A stretch of DNA of 64,000 nucleotides from Halorussus aquaticus. Its GTDB lineage: Archaea; Halobacteriota; Halobacteria; Halobacteriales; Haladaptataceae. The notes under the pieces were generated by a model. That model was not told the DNA's origin, searched no databases, and saw only the letters and a program-made list of their open reading frames with translations. Position 1 is the stretch's first letter. Each line of letters begins with the position of its first letter. Positions 16,353 through 24,325 of this stretch are shown one piece after another. Both the position numbers and the translations under genes were made by a program. The stretch lies in the NCBI RefSeq assembly GCF_024218795.1, contig NZ_CP100400.1:3472001-3536000 (forward strand). Reading direction: 5' to 3'.

Positions 16353-17234
16353 CTATCTGGCCACCCCCTCGTACTTGTACCAGCGAAGCAGACTCAGGTT
16401 GAGCATGTAGGTGTTCATGAGGTCGGTCGCGAGTCCGAGGACGAGGACGACGCCGATGGACGCCAGCAGTTCGATGCCGAACAGGTACGAGACCAGCGCC
16501 ATCACTGCCATCGCGGACAGCGACGTGACGGTCATCGTCACGCCGGTCCGCATCGCGCGGTGGGTGGACTCGTAGAAGCTGCCCGACCGGCGCAGGATGT
16601 GGTTGTTCAGCAGGATGTCGGAGTCCACCGAGTACCCGATGAGCATCAGCAGTGCCGCGACGGTCCCCAGCGAGAGCGGGATACCGAGCAGGTTCATCAG
16701 CGCGACGGGAATCACGATGTCACTGAACGCGGAGATGACAACCGCGATGGAGGGGACGAACGACCGGAACATCAGGAAGACGAGGACGCTCATTCCGGCG
16801 AACGCGAGGCCGATGCCCAGCAGTGCGAGGCGTTGGGTCTCCTGACCGAAACTCGCGGAGGTCCCTTGGACCGACTTCACCATGTCGGCCTCCGTCTGTC
16901 CTTGGACCGGCTCTAAGTTGTTTCTCGCCTGTTGGGCGATGTTCTCGGTCTCCGGCGGGAAGGTCACGATGTAGGTGTTGTCGGCCGTTCGGACCGGAGT
17001 AATCGTCGGTTCCACGTCGAAGGAGGTGCGAATTTCGGAGGGCGGTGTGGAGGTCTGGACTCGTAGCTCTGTTCCTCCAGTAAACTCCATGCCGAGTCGT
17101 ACTGGTGCGCCGGTGAAGACGTACCACCCGACGATGACCAGCAGTGCGACGGCGAGAACTGCGAGGGGAATCGCCGCCAACTGCCGGTTGGAGTACTGGG
17201 TGTAGTCCACCTCCGGCACTTCGAACGCTACCAT
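16353..17234 (-). CDS. secF: Preprotein translocase subunit SecF
   Basis: This is the membrane partner of SecD. The 293-residue protein has one N-terminal helix, an external domain starting at RLGMEFTGGTELRV (the SecF/SecD beta-strand motif), and five further helices. The helix pair ALLMLIGYSVDSDILLNNH carries the Asp residues expected in the proton path. It is the first gene of the secF-secD operon, the usual order in haloarchaea. The ATG at 17234 is preceded by a TATA-like box. Confidence 0.95.
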   Translation of the reverse strand: MVAFEVPEVDYTQYSNRQLAAIPLAVLAVALLVIVGWYVFTGAPVRLGMEFTGGTELRVQTSTPPSEIRTSFDVEPTITPVRTADNTYIVTFPPETENIAQQARNNLEPVQGQTEADMVKSVQGTSASFGQETQRLALLGIGLAFAGMSVLVFLMFRSFVPSIAVVISAFSDIVIPVALMNLLGIPLSLGTVAALLMLIGYSVDSDILLNNHILRRSGSFYESTHRAMRTGVTMTVTSLSAMAVMALVSYLFGIELLASIGVVLVLGLATDLMNTYMLNLSLLRWYKYEGVAR

Positions 17235-17261
17235 ATGGGAGAGGAATGGGGTACGGCCGTG

Positions 17262-17269
17262 AATAAGTG
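17262..17269 (-). promoter_or_regulatory. TATA-like box of secFD
   Basis: On the minus strand CACTTATT lies 28-35 bp before the secF ATG at 17234. The surrounding 30 bp are AT-rich relative to the flanks. No Shine-Dalgarno sequence is evident at the start codon, so a leaderless or short-leader transcript is likely. Confidence 0.45.
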
Positions 17270-17382
17270 TTCTTATCCCTTCTCGTTCTCGTCAGTCGGT
17301 TCGCCGAGGACTGAACGGCGTACTGACGACGGAACTCGGTTCGGGAAGAAGGCTCAAACCGTTCGCGGGCGTATCCGCAGTC

Positions 17383-17739
17383 ATGAGTGAAACCGACGAC
17401 CTGCGAGACCGACACGAGGACCTCACGCCCGCCGACCGAGTGGTCGTCTCCTACCCGGCGGACCTGAGCGACTGGGGTCGGTTTCAGGTCGAGAAGGACA
17501 CGTTCGAGGCCTACCTCCGGAAGACCAAGACCGACCGGGTTCGGCAGGGCGACGGGTGGGAGGAGTTCGTCGGCGTCGGGTGCTGTGGCAGTACGCTGGA
17601 CGTGCCGCTCCGAGTCGAGCGAATCGAGAGCGGTGAGACGTTCGGACCCGACACCGAAATCGAGTGGGCGGTCCGGGAGGCCTGCGGGATGCAGGGCGGG
17701 TGGAAGGTCCAGAGTCGGGACGGACCGAACGAGGTGTGA
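17383..17739 (+). CDS. Conserved haloarchaeal hypothetical protein (DUF7968-like)
   Basis: The 118-residue soluble acidic protein has a central GVGCCGSTLDVPLRVERI and a C-terminal EIEWAVREACGMQGGWKV. The paired Cys residues and the later Cys could bind a metal, but no classical spacing is present. It looks like haloarchaeal proteins labelled DUF7968; I cannot confirm this by search. It starts 148 bp from secF on the opposite strand. Function unknown. Confidence 0.65.
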   Translation: MSETDDLRDRHEDLTPADRVVVSYPADLSDWGRFQVEKDTFEAYLRKTKTDRVRQGDGWEEFVGVGCCGSTLDVPLRVERIESGETFGPDTEIEWAVREACGMQGGWKVQSRDGPNEV

Positions 17740-17751
17740 CGCGACCGTCTT

Positions 17752-18225
17752 CTACGGCATGTATCGGACGCTGACGACGCCGTCATCCGCGCGGACTTCG
17801 ACCCGGGAGACGCCGAGTCTGGCCGCCCGCGAGAGGGTCGCCTCGTCGTCCAACACGTCCGAGACCGCGTCCTCGGTGTCCTCCGGCGGGACCGTGAGGA
17901 CGTGAATCTCGCCCTCTCCGGCGCGCTCGGTCCGGGCGATTTCGCCAACGTCCTGCTCGTCTGCGAGTTCGCGCTCCTGTACGGTCGGTGGCTCTTCGCT
18001 CCGCTCGGTCGAGAGGTTCCGGCGCTCCTCGACCTCGACGACGGACCACGTGAGGTTCATCGGCTTGTCGGGCGCGACCGTGGCTTCGACCGCGTCGGTC
18101 TCCTCGACGCCGGGATTCGACGAGAGGGTGTGAACCTGCCCGTCGTGGACGTCCTTCAGTACAGCCGAATCGCCCTCGGCGTGCGTGACGAGGAAGGTAC
18201 TCGTCTTCTCGTCGGGGTCGCTCAT
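17752..18225 (-). CDS. DUF5812 family protein
   Basis: This 157-residue soluble protein begins MSDPDEKTSTFLVTHAEGDS with a first domain of beta strands (AVLKDVHDGQVHTL), a charged linker (SEEPPTVQERELADEQD), and a second domain ending VSRVEVRADDGVVSVRYMP. The layout matches the haloarchaeal DUF5812 family. It has no enzymatic motif and no export signal. It is convergent with the preceding gene with a 12-bp gap. Function unknown. Confidence 0.7.
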   Translation of the reverse strand: MSDPDEKTSTFLVTHAEGDSAVLKDVHDGQVHTLSSNPGVEETDAVEATVAPDKPMNLTWSVVEVEERRNLSTERSEEPPTVQERELADEQDVGEIARTERAGEGEIHVLTVPPEDTEDAVSDVLDDEATLSRAARLGVSRVEVRADDGVVSVRYMP

Positions 18226-18283
18226 GGTCCGGCGTAGGTCTCCCGGGGTTTTCCCGGTTGCGTTTGTGGGCGACGGGGACGCG

Positions 18284-18835
18284 CTACCGCGCGACCCGGT
18301 GGACGACTAGAATCAGCGCTGCGGCGAGCAGCGGCGGCGCGACGGCGTAGGTCGCCGGGAGCGAGTAGAGGAACTCCACCGCGGGCGCGACCAGCGCGGG
18401 GGGCGTCTCGCGCTGACCGGGCGGTGCCGAAATCAGCAGCGAGACGTACAGCGACAGGACGAAGACGTACCCGGCGAGCGCGAGCGAGGCGTCGGCGCGG
18501 GCGCTCGCGGTTCCGCGGGCGTGACGCTGTCCGGCCGAGTAGACGGGCGCGGCCAGTGCCACCAGCAGCAGGACCCCGGCGACGACGAGGAACGCCCGCG
18601 AGAAGGTGGCGAGTTCGGACCCGCCAGCGGTGTTGAACACCCAGACCGGAATCGCGAGCAACAGCAGCACTCCGACCAGCGCCCCGAGGAGCGCGCTCAC
18701 GACCACGTAGGACTTGAGAAGTCGGGAGTCGGTCCCGGCGAACGACCGGCGGAACGCCGCGACGAGGACGCTGCGGGACCCGTCGGTCTCGGTCCGCGGT
18801 TCCTCCGGTTCGGTTCCGGTCTGCGCGTCGCCCAT
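18284..18835 (-). CDS. Four-helix membrane protein (DUF7536-like)
   Basis: The 183-residue protein has an acidic N terminus, then four hydrophobic helices at about 43-66, 76-97, 108-133 and 155-175. The first pair is rich in Leu/Val (YVVVSALLGALVGVLLLLAI). It is probably a cytoplasmic-membrane protein of unknown function. It lies directly upstream of the DUF5812 gene on the same strand, 58 bp away, so co-transcription is possible. Confidence 0.65.
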   Translation of the reverse strand: MGDAQTGTEPEEPRTETDGSRSVLVAAFRRSFAGTDSRLLKSYVVVSALLGALVGVLLLLAIPVWVFNTAGGSELATFSRAFLVVAGVLLLVALAAPVYSAGQRHARGTASARADASLALAGYVFVLSLYVSLLISAPPGQRETPPALVAPAVEFLYSLPATYAVAPPLLAAALILVVHRVAR

Positions 18836-18970
18836 CTTCTCCGGACGTTAGGGTAGCGGGGTGAAAAGGGGTGCGATGAGTCACCGGGAACGGCGGGCGT
18901 CCGCGGGGTCGAGTCCACGAACCGAGGAGCAACCATTTAGTCGCGCGCCATCGCGGATACGAACACCACC

Positions 18971-20263
18971 ATGCGAGTAGACCTCGGTAACGCACTCTCC
19001 GACGTCGCCACCCCCGGCCTCTCACGCGAAGCCCTCGACGAACTCGACGAGCGAGTCGCCGACGCCCACGAGCGCATCCAACGAGGGCGCGACGAGTCCG
19101 AACACGGCTACGCCGCGCTGAACCTCCCCGACACCGCGAACCCCGACGCGATTCGGCGCGCGGTCGAACCCTTCGCCGACGCCGAGGCGGTCCTGACCGT
19201 CGGCATCGGCGGGTCCGCGCTCGGCGCGGCGACGCTCGCCCGCGCCCTGCCCTCCGAGACGGACGCCTTCTTCCTCGACAACGTGGACCCCGAACACGTC
19301 ACGCGACTGCTCGACTCCCTGCCGCTGGCCGACACCGCGGTCAACGTCGTCTCGCGCTCGGGCACCACCGCCGAGACGCTCGCCAACTTCCTCGTCGTGC
19401 GCGAGGCCATGGACGACGCCGGGGTCGATTGGACCGACCGGACCTTCGTCACCACCGGCGAGGAGGGGAACCTCCGGCGACTCGCGGAGACGGAGGACCT
19501 GCCCGCGCTCGCGGTGCCAGACGGGGTTCCCGGCCGGTTCTCTGTCCTCTCGACCGTGGGGCTGGCCTGCGCCGCGATACAGGGCCACGACATCGACGCC
19601 ATCCTCCGCGGTGCCGGAGACGAGGCCGACCGACTCGCGGGGTCGCTGTACGACTCGCCCGCGTACGCCTACGGCGCGGCGTCCTACGCCCTCGAAGAAC
19701 GCGGCGCGGCCGTCAACGCGATGATGCCCTACGCCGAGTCGCTCGAAACCTTCGCCGAGTGGTTCGCCCAGTTGTGGGCCGAGAGCCTCGGCAAAGACGG
19801 TCGGGGCCAGACCCCCGCCCGCGCGCTCGGTGCGACCGACCAACACTCCCAACTGCAACTCTACCGGGCCGGTCCTCACGACAAGATGGTCACGCTCGTG
19901 CGACCCGAGGAGCGGGCGGACCGCGACATCCCGCACACCGACCTTGACGGTCTCTCGTATCTCGGCGGGTCGTCGCTCGGGGACCTCTTGGACGCCGAGT
20001 TCGAGGCCACCGAAGCCAGTCTCGCCGCCGCGGGTCAGCCCAACGTCCGCGTCGAAATCGACCGCATCGACGAGCGGAGTCTCGGCGAACTCCTCTACGG
20101 CATGGAGGCCGCCTGCGTTCTCTACGGCGAACTCGCGGGCGTGAAGACGTTCACGCAACCGGCGGTCGAGTGGGGCAAGAAGGCCGCGCGAGGGCTGTTG
20201 GGCGGCGGCGACTTCGAGGAGGCCGACGCCGTCGCCGAGAAGACGACGCTAACTGTCGAGTAG
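18971..20263 (+). CDS. pgi: Glucose-6-phosphate isomerase
   Basis: This enzyme interconverts glucose 6-phosphate and fructose 6-phosphate. The 430-residue length is normal for haloarchaeal Pgi. The SIS-type phosphosugar motifs are present: GIGGSALGAATLARAL, VVSRSGTTAETLANF, and the C-terminal block WAESLGKDGRG with GATDQHSQLQLY carrying the catalytic His. It supplies fructose 6-phosphate to GlmS encoded further along and feeds hexose synthesis for the glycan cluster. CATTTAG lies 28-34 bp before the ATG as a weak promoter. Confidence 0.95.
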   Translation: MRVDLGNALSDVATPGLSREALDELDERVADAHERIQRGRDESEHGYAALNLPDTANPDAIRRAVEPFADAEAVLTVGIGGSALGAATLARALPSETDAFFLDNVDPEHVTRLLDSLPLADTAVNVVSRSGTTAETLANFLVVREAMDDAGVDWTDRTFVTTGEEGNLRRLAETEDLPALAVPDGVPGRFSVLSTVGLACAAIQGHDIDAILRGAGDEADRLAGSLYDSPAYAYGAASYALEERGAAVNAMMPYAESLETFAEWFAQLWAESLGKDGRGQTPARALGATDQHSQLQLYRAGPHDKMVTLVRPEERADRDIPHTDLDGLSYLGGSSLGDLLDAEFEATEASLAAAGQPNVRVEIDRIDERSLGELLYGMEAACVLYGELAGVKTFTQPAVEWGKKAARGLLGGGDFEEADAVAEKTTLTVE

Positions 20264-20330
20264 CTCGGGACCTAAAACAGTAAATTTTTGACAGTAGGGC
20301 GGGTAGATTACCGCGGATATTGTTAGAATC

Positions 20331-21845
20331 ATGGTCGAGATAGCCCTCCATCGACGGATAGCGCTCGCACTGGCGTTGGTCGCACTCGTCTCTAGTACGG
20401 CCGCGGGCGCTCCCGCCTCGCCTGTAGGTGTATCGAGCGACATCGTGGACGCATCCCCGACCGAAGCGAATCCCGCGCTTGCTCAGACGAACGGGACGAC
20501 CACCGAGGGAAACGTCTCTGCAACCATCGTTCACGACGGTGAACCTCTAGAGTTTCGTCCGGCCCGGAACCAGAACGTCACCATCCGAACGAACGCCGAC
20601 GCTGGCACCGAACTGAACGTGGTACTCAGGGAGAACGGCCAGTACGCAGACATGTACGACGTGACGGTCTCGGAGGACGGCACTGCGACGGCGAATCTCG
20701 ACCTCCGCATGGCGGAACCGGGGACGAACGTGACGGTTACAGTCAATCAAGAGGGGCGGAAACTGGCCGAGGCGACCGGTGTCGTGACGAATCACGAAGT
20801 TACGTTCGTCCACGACGGTGGCCGTCTCGTCTTGGAGACCGCCGAGAATCAGACTGTCCGCGTTCGGTCCGACGCCACACCGGGGACGGAGTTCACCGTC
20901 CAAGTGAAGGCGAGCGGTGAGTTCCTCAAGGCCCAGAAGGTGGCCCTCGGGGACGACGGCACCGCCACTGCCGCTTTCGACCTCAGCGACGTCAGAGGCG
21001 GAACCGAGTTCGTCGCCTCTGTGCGCCAAAGCCGCGACACCGGGGTCGAGGGTCTCGTCGTGAACGAGTCGGCGACCGTGCGCAGAAACGGGACGCTGAC
21101 CGTGGACGACCCGGCGTCGAACTACACGATTCGGGGCCGCGTCGGCGACCAGACCGTCACGAAACTCGACGTCAACGTGTCGGCGTCAGATTCGACGTTC
21201 GACGCCTCGCGGACCGTCACGGTCGACGAGGGTGGTCGCTTCAACGCGACGTTCGAACTCTCGTCGCTCTCAGCGGGCACCGAACTCTCGGTCGACGTCG
21301 GCGGAGTGCCTCGGACGGTGTCCGAACTCGTCGTAACCGAGGCGTCCGGCGACGCCACCGTGTTCGCTTTCGTCGAGACCCCGCTGAACCTCACGGTCGA
21401 GCGTCCGGGAGAGGCGGTGTTGGTCCGCGCCGCTCCCGACCAGACGATTCGCGGAACGACGAACCTCCGTCCGGGCACTGAAATCGTCGTGACCGCCGAG
21501 AACGGCGCGATGAACGTGCCGAACGACTTCTCGTTGTCCGACACCGCCACGGTTCGAGAGAACGGCACCTTCGCCGCGACGCTGGACTTCGGCGAGGCCG
21601 AGACGGGGGCGAACTTCACGGTCACGGTCGAGCGGGGTCTCCCACTGGCAGAGGTGGACGGACGCGTCGTGAACGAGTCGGCCGTAATTCCCACGACGAC
21701 CGCTCGCACGACCACCGCCGACGAATCGGCGGCGTCCACCACTTCGACGACCGACGGTAGCAGCGGGTCCAGCATCCCGGGATTCGGCGTCCCGGTGGCG
21801 CTCGTCGCGGTGGCGGCCGGACTCGCACTCGCGCGGCGGAACTGA
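20331..21845 (+). CDS. BGTF-repeat surface protein with PGF-CTERM anchor
   Basis: This 504-residue exported protein has a Sec signal peptide (about 1-30, IALALALVALVSSTAAGAPA). Four related beta-sandwich repeats of roughly 90 residues follow (about 64-151, 155-243, 245-333, 337-443), each with a Gly-Thr-Glu/Asn turn such as DAGTELNVVLRENGQY. After a Thr/Ser-rich linker comes PGFGVPVALVAVAAG with a terminal Arg-Arg, the PGF-CTERM signal cut by archaeosortase A before lipid attachment. Many NxT/S sequons are present, so it is a likely glycoprotein substrate of the agl pathway. It is a single-gene unit. Confidence 0.88.
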   Translation: MVEIALHRRIALALALVALVSSTAAGAPASPVGVSSDIVDASPTEANPALAQTNGTTTEGNVSATIVHDGEPLEFRPARNQNVTIRTNADAGTELNVVLRENGQYADMYDVTVSEDGTATANLDLRMAEPGTNVTVTVNQEGRKLAEATGVVTNHEVTFVHDGGRLVLETAENQTVRVRSDATPGTEFTVQVKASGEFLKAQKVALGDDGTATAAFDLSDVRGGTEFVASVRQSRDTGVEGLVVNESATVRRNGTLTVDDPASNYTIRGRVGDQTVTKLDVNVSASDSTFDASRTVTVDEGGRFNATFELSSLSAGTELSVDVGGVPRTVSELVVTEASGDATVFAFVETPLNLTVERPGEAVLVRAAPDQTIRGTTNLRPGTEIVVTAENGAMNVPNDFSLSDTATVRENGTFAATLDFGEAETGANFTVTVERGLPLAEVDGRVVNESAVIPTTTARTTTADESAASTTSTTDGSSGSSIPGFGVPVALVAVAAGLALARRN

Positions 21846-21925
21846 CGACTCGTCGCACCCGACACAACTCACCGCGCCAACATACAAACACAGGGACTTT
21901 AGCCCGGCCACCCCTTGTTCGGAGT

Positions 21926-23053
21926 ATGGAAGACCGTTCTGCTGCGAGCGTGGGCGTCGTGTTGGCCGGATTCGCCCTCGCGGCCGCCGCGCTCCCGTGG
22001 GGAACCGTCGGCATCGGTCCCGTCGAAAACGTGATTCTCGCCGTCCTCGGCGCGACCGCGTTCGGCGCTTTCTCGCTGCGACGCCATGACGTACTCGCCC
22101 GCGGTCCCGGGTCGCTCGTCGCTGGCGTCGCCAGTCTGGCCGTCGTCGGCTACGTCGGCGTAGCGAGAGCGAGCGCACTCGCCGGTCACAGTACGCTGGC
22201 CGGGGGAACGGCGCTATCCGTCGATGTAACTGCGGTCTCACCGTGGGGCGTGACCCTCGCGCTACTCGGCGGCGTAGGCGGCGTCATCGCGGCGTACGGC
22301 GACGGCCGGGGTCTCCCCGAGTCGCTGGGTACGGCCGTCAAAGCCGCCGGATGGGGTCTCGCGGTCGGATTCGCCGGACTGTTCGCCATCGCGGCGTGGG
22401 CCAGCGTGCTCGTGAGTATCGCGGCGGGACTCGTCCCCGGCGACCCCGGCACGGCCGCTCAACTCGCCATCAGCGCGGTCGCGCTCGGTCTGGGCACCGG
22501 CACCGTCGCGCTGATATACTTCCAGTGGACGGACAAGACGCTGGCGTTTCTGGACTTCCGCGTCCCGACACTGCGCGACCTCGGCTACGTCGTGGGCGGC
22601 GTCCTCGCGCTGTTCGGGCTACAGGTACTCGTCACGGTCGTCTTCTCCCAACTCGGCCTGAGCACCGCCGAACACAACGTCCAGCAGGCCGCGGCGGGCG
22701 GTAACGCCGAAATCCTCCTGTTGCTGATTCCGGCGTCGTGGCTCATCATCGGTCCGGGCGAGGAACTGCTCTACCGCAACATCATCCAGAAGTCGCTGTA
22801 TCCGACGTTCGGCGATTGGGGCGGCGTGCTGGTCGGGAGCGTCGTGTTCTCGCTGGCACACATCCCCGCCTACGCTGCCGGGGCCGACCTCCCCGCGCTA
22901 CTGAGTACGCTCGCGGTCATCTTCTTCCTCTCGCTCATCCTCGGGGCGACGTACCTGAAGACGGACAACGTGACCGTCTCGGCGCTGATCCACGGTACGT
23001 TCGACGCCATCATCTTCGCGGCGATGTACGTCCAGATGACCGGCGGCGCGTGA
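21926..23053 (+). CDS. CPBP-family intramembrane metalloprotease (CAAX-like)
   Basis: This integral membrane protease has about ten helices in 375 residues. The ABI/CPBP signature is clear: GPGEELLYRNII with the Glu-Glu pair near residue 279, then VVFSLAHIPAY, and IHGTFDAIIFA at the end. These three motifs supply the metal ligands. In bacteria and archaea the family processes membrane proteins or protects against bacteriocins; the substrate here is unknown. The ATG at 21926 follows the surface-protein gene by 80 bp. Confidence 0.88.
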   Translation: MEDRSAASVGVVLAGFALAAAALPWGTVGIGPVENVILAVLGATAFGAFSLRRHDVLARGPGSLVAGVASLAVVGYVGVARASALAGHSTLAGGTALSVDVTAVSPWGVTLALLGGVGGVIAAYGDGRGLPESLGTAVKAAGWGLAVGFAGLFAIAAWASVLVSIAAGLVPGDPGTAAQLAISAVALGLGTGTVALIYFQWTDKTLAFLDFRVPTLRDLGYVVGGVLALFGLQVLVTVVFSQLGLSTAEHNVQQAAAGGNAEILLLLIPASWLIIGPGEELLYRNIIQKSLYPTFGDWGGVLVGSVVFSLAHIPAYAAGADLPALLSTLAVIFFLSLILGATYLKTDNVTVSALIHGTFDAIIFAAMYVQMTGGA

Positions 23054-23158
23054 CCGGTCGAGTCGTGGCTGACAACGGACCGGTCGAAATCGAACGTTCG
23101 CCCCGGAGACGGGGCGTCTGCCGTCCGTGCGTCCCGCGTCCGCCTCGCGTCTGACGTA

Positions 23159-23166
23159 GATTTAAC
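23159..23166 (+). promoter_or_regulatory. TATA-like box of the 47-residue gene
   Basis: GATTTAAC ends 25 bp before the ATG at 23192. It is the only AT-rich block between the CPBP gene and the small gene and supports the small gene being real and leaderless. Confidence 0.5.
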
Positions 23167-23191
23167 ACCTGCAACGACCTCTGAACGCCTC

Positions 23192-23335
23192 ATGGAGCGT
23201 CGCTACTCGATCACCTGCGAGCGCGACCGCGCCAAGCGCATCGAGACGCTGGCCCGCGAGTACGACCTGACGACGCAGGAGGTCCTCCGGCAACTCATCG
23301 AAGTCGGACTCGAAGAGATAGAGACCGACGAGTGA
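23192..23335 (+). CDS. 47-residue ribbon-helix-helix-like protein
   Basis: This short gene reads MERRYSITCERDRAKRIETL, then a helix AREYDLTTQEVLRQLIEVGL and an acidic tail. A beta strand followed by two helices is the CopG/Arc ribbon-helix-helix pattern, and TTQEVLRQLIEVGLEEI is typical of helix 2. It would act as a dimeric DNA-binding protein. There is no toxin-like partner next to it; the next gene is convergent nob1. GC content at third codon positions and a well placed TATA box support coding. Confidence 0.7.
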   Translation: MERRYSITCERDRAKRIETLAREYDLTTQEVLRQLIEVGLEEIETDE

Positions 23336-23467
23336 GTGCGCAGCGACTCCGCGTGCGCGAGCGACAGCGCAGGTTGGGCGGGAGACGAGTCCCAGAACAG
23401 AGGAGGCCCGTTGCGGACGAATCCGGTCGGCGAGTCGAACGTCGGACGGAGGGGTAGTTCGGTCGGT

Positions 23468-23932
23468 TCAGGCGTTCGACGGGTTCTTGCGGGTGAGTTC
23501 GCTCCCGCAGATGGGGCATCGGTCCTTGTTCTCGTCGAATTCGCGCCCGCATCCCTGACACTGGAACCGCCAGTCGCGCTGTTCGGCGATGCCCTCCTGC
23601 GCGATGACCTCGACGTTCACGTCCATGTGTTCGGCGACGTTCTGCATGGCGTAGTCGTCGGTGACGAGCGTCGCGTCGAGTTCGAAGGCACCGGCGATGA
23701 GTCGAACGTCGGTGTCGGAGAGTTCCTCGAAGTCGCCGGTCTCCTTGGCGGCCCGGCGCACGCGCTCTACCGCGCCGTCCTGCGGGATGTGGATGTGCAT
23801 CCCGGACCCCTCCATCGCGTCGAAACGATAGGCGCTCTCGTCCTCTAGTTCCTCGCGGACCATCGGGATGCTCGCCGTGTCCGCGTTGGTGTGATACTCG
23901 TTGATGAAAGCTGAGGCGTCTAGAACGTACAT
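23468..23932 (-). CDS. nob1: rRNA maturation endonuclease Nob1
   Basis: This PIN-domain nuclease performs the final 3' cut of 16S rRNA. Its 154 residues begin MYVLDASAFINEYHTN, carrying the first catalytic Asp. Further acidic residues lie in LSDTDVRLIAGAFEL and TLVTDDYAM. The C-terminal zinc ribbon is CQGCGREF and CPICGSEL (about residues 121-147). The PIN-plus-zinc-ribbon order is specific for Nob1. Its ATG abuts the stop of the PRC-barrel gene, so the two are one transcription unit. Confidence 0.93.
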   Translation of the reverse strand: MYVLDASAFINEYHTNADTASIPMVREELEDESAYRFDAMEGSGMHIHIPQDGAVERVRRAAKETGDFEELSDTDVRLIAGAFELDATLVTDDYAMQNVAEHMDVNVEVIAQEGIAEQRDWRFQCQGCGREFDENKDRCPICGSELTRKNPSNA

Positions 23933-24178
23933 TTACCGCTGAACGACGATGTAGTCTTTTACTGCCTGCACTCGTTTGACGGGGACCTGAAACCGACCCT
24001 CTTCGTCGGAGTCGAACTCCACCGTGCCACGTTGCAACTGTTCGTCAGGTTCGACGAGTAGGTCCGCGAGTTCACCCGTCTTGAGGTCCATGGTGATGTT
24101 GTACAGCATACCGAGTTCTGTCCCGTCTGACCCCATGACGGCCTTCCCCGAGAGGTTTTCGGCGAGGATTTTCGACAT
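23933..24178 (-). CDS. PRC-barrel domain protein
   Basis: The 81-residue single PRC-barrel domain (MSKILAENLSGKAVMGSDGT, then GELADLLVEPDEQ, ending FQVPVKRVQAVKDYIVVQR) is like the small archaeal proteins that sit beside ribosome-maturation genes. The PRC fold also occurs in RimM, which binds the ribosomal S19 region. Direct contact with nob1 in the genome suggests a role in small-subunit maturation; this is inference from context. Confidence 0.85.
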   Translation of the reverse strand: MSKILAENLSGKAVMGSDGTELGMLYNITMDLKTGELADLLVEPDEQLQRGTVEFDSDEEGRFQVPVKRVQAVKDYIVVQR

Positions 24179-24261
24179 ACGGGGGGTTACTGAGTGCTAC
24201 ACCATAAAGGATACGGGGTGGTGCGACCCCCGACAGTTCGGGCGCTGACGTACAGCGGAGT

Positions 24262-24320
24262 GAAAAAGTTAAATGCTACGCGGAGTACCTCTTGAGTAAG
24301 AACCTTCTTTCCCCGGTGGT
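24262..24320 (+). promoter_or_regulatory. infB promoter and Shine-Dalgarno
   Basis: An AT-rich box, AGTTAAATG, lies at 24268-24276, about 50 bp before the infB ATG at 24326. GGTGGT at 24315-24320 is complementary to the 16S 3' end and sits 5 bp before the ATG. Unlike many genes here, infB therefore seems to have a real leader with a ribosome binding site. Confidence 0.5.
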
Positions 24321-24325
24321 AGCCT

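Noticed and set aside
14595..16916. Plus-strand ORF of 773 residues over secD and secF
   Set aside because: It covers two clear SecD/SecF genes on the other strand and has no domain structure, only His/Arg/Glu-rich noise.
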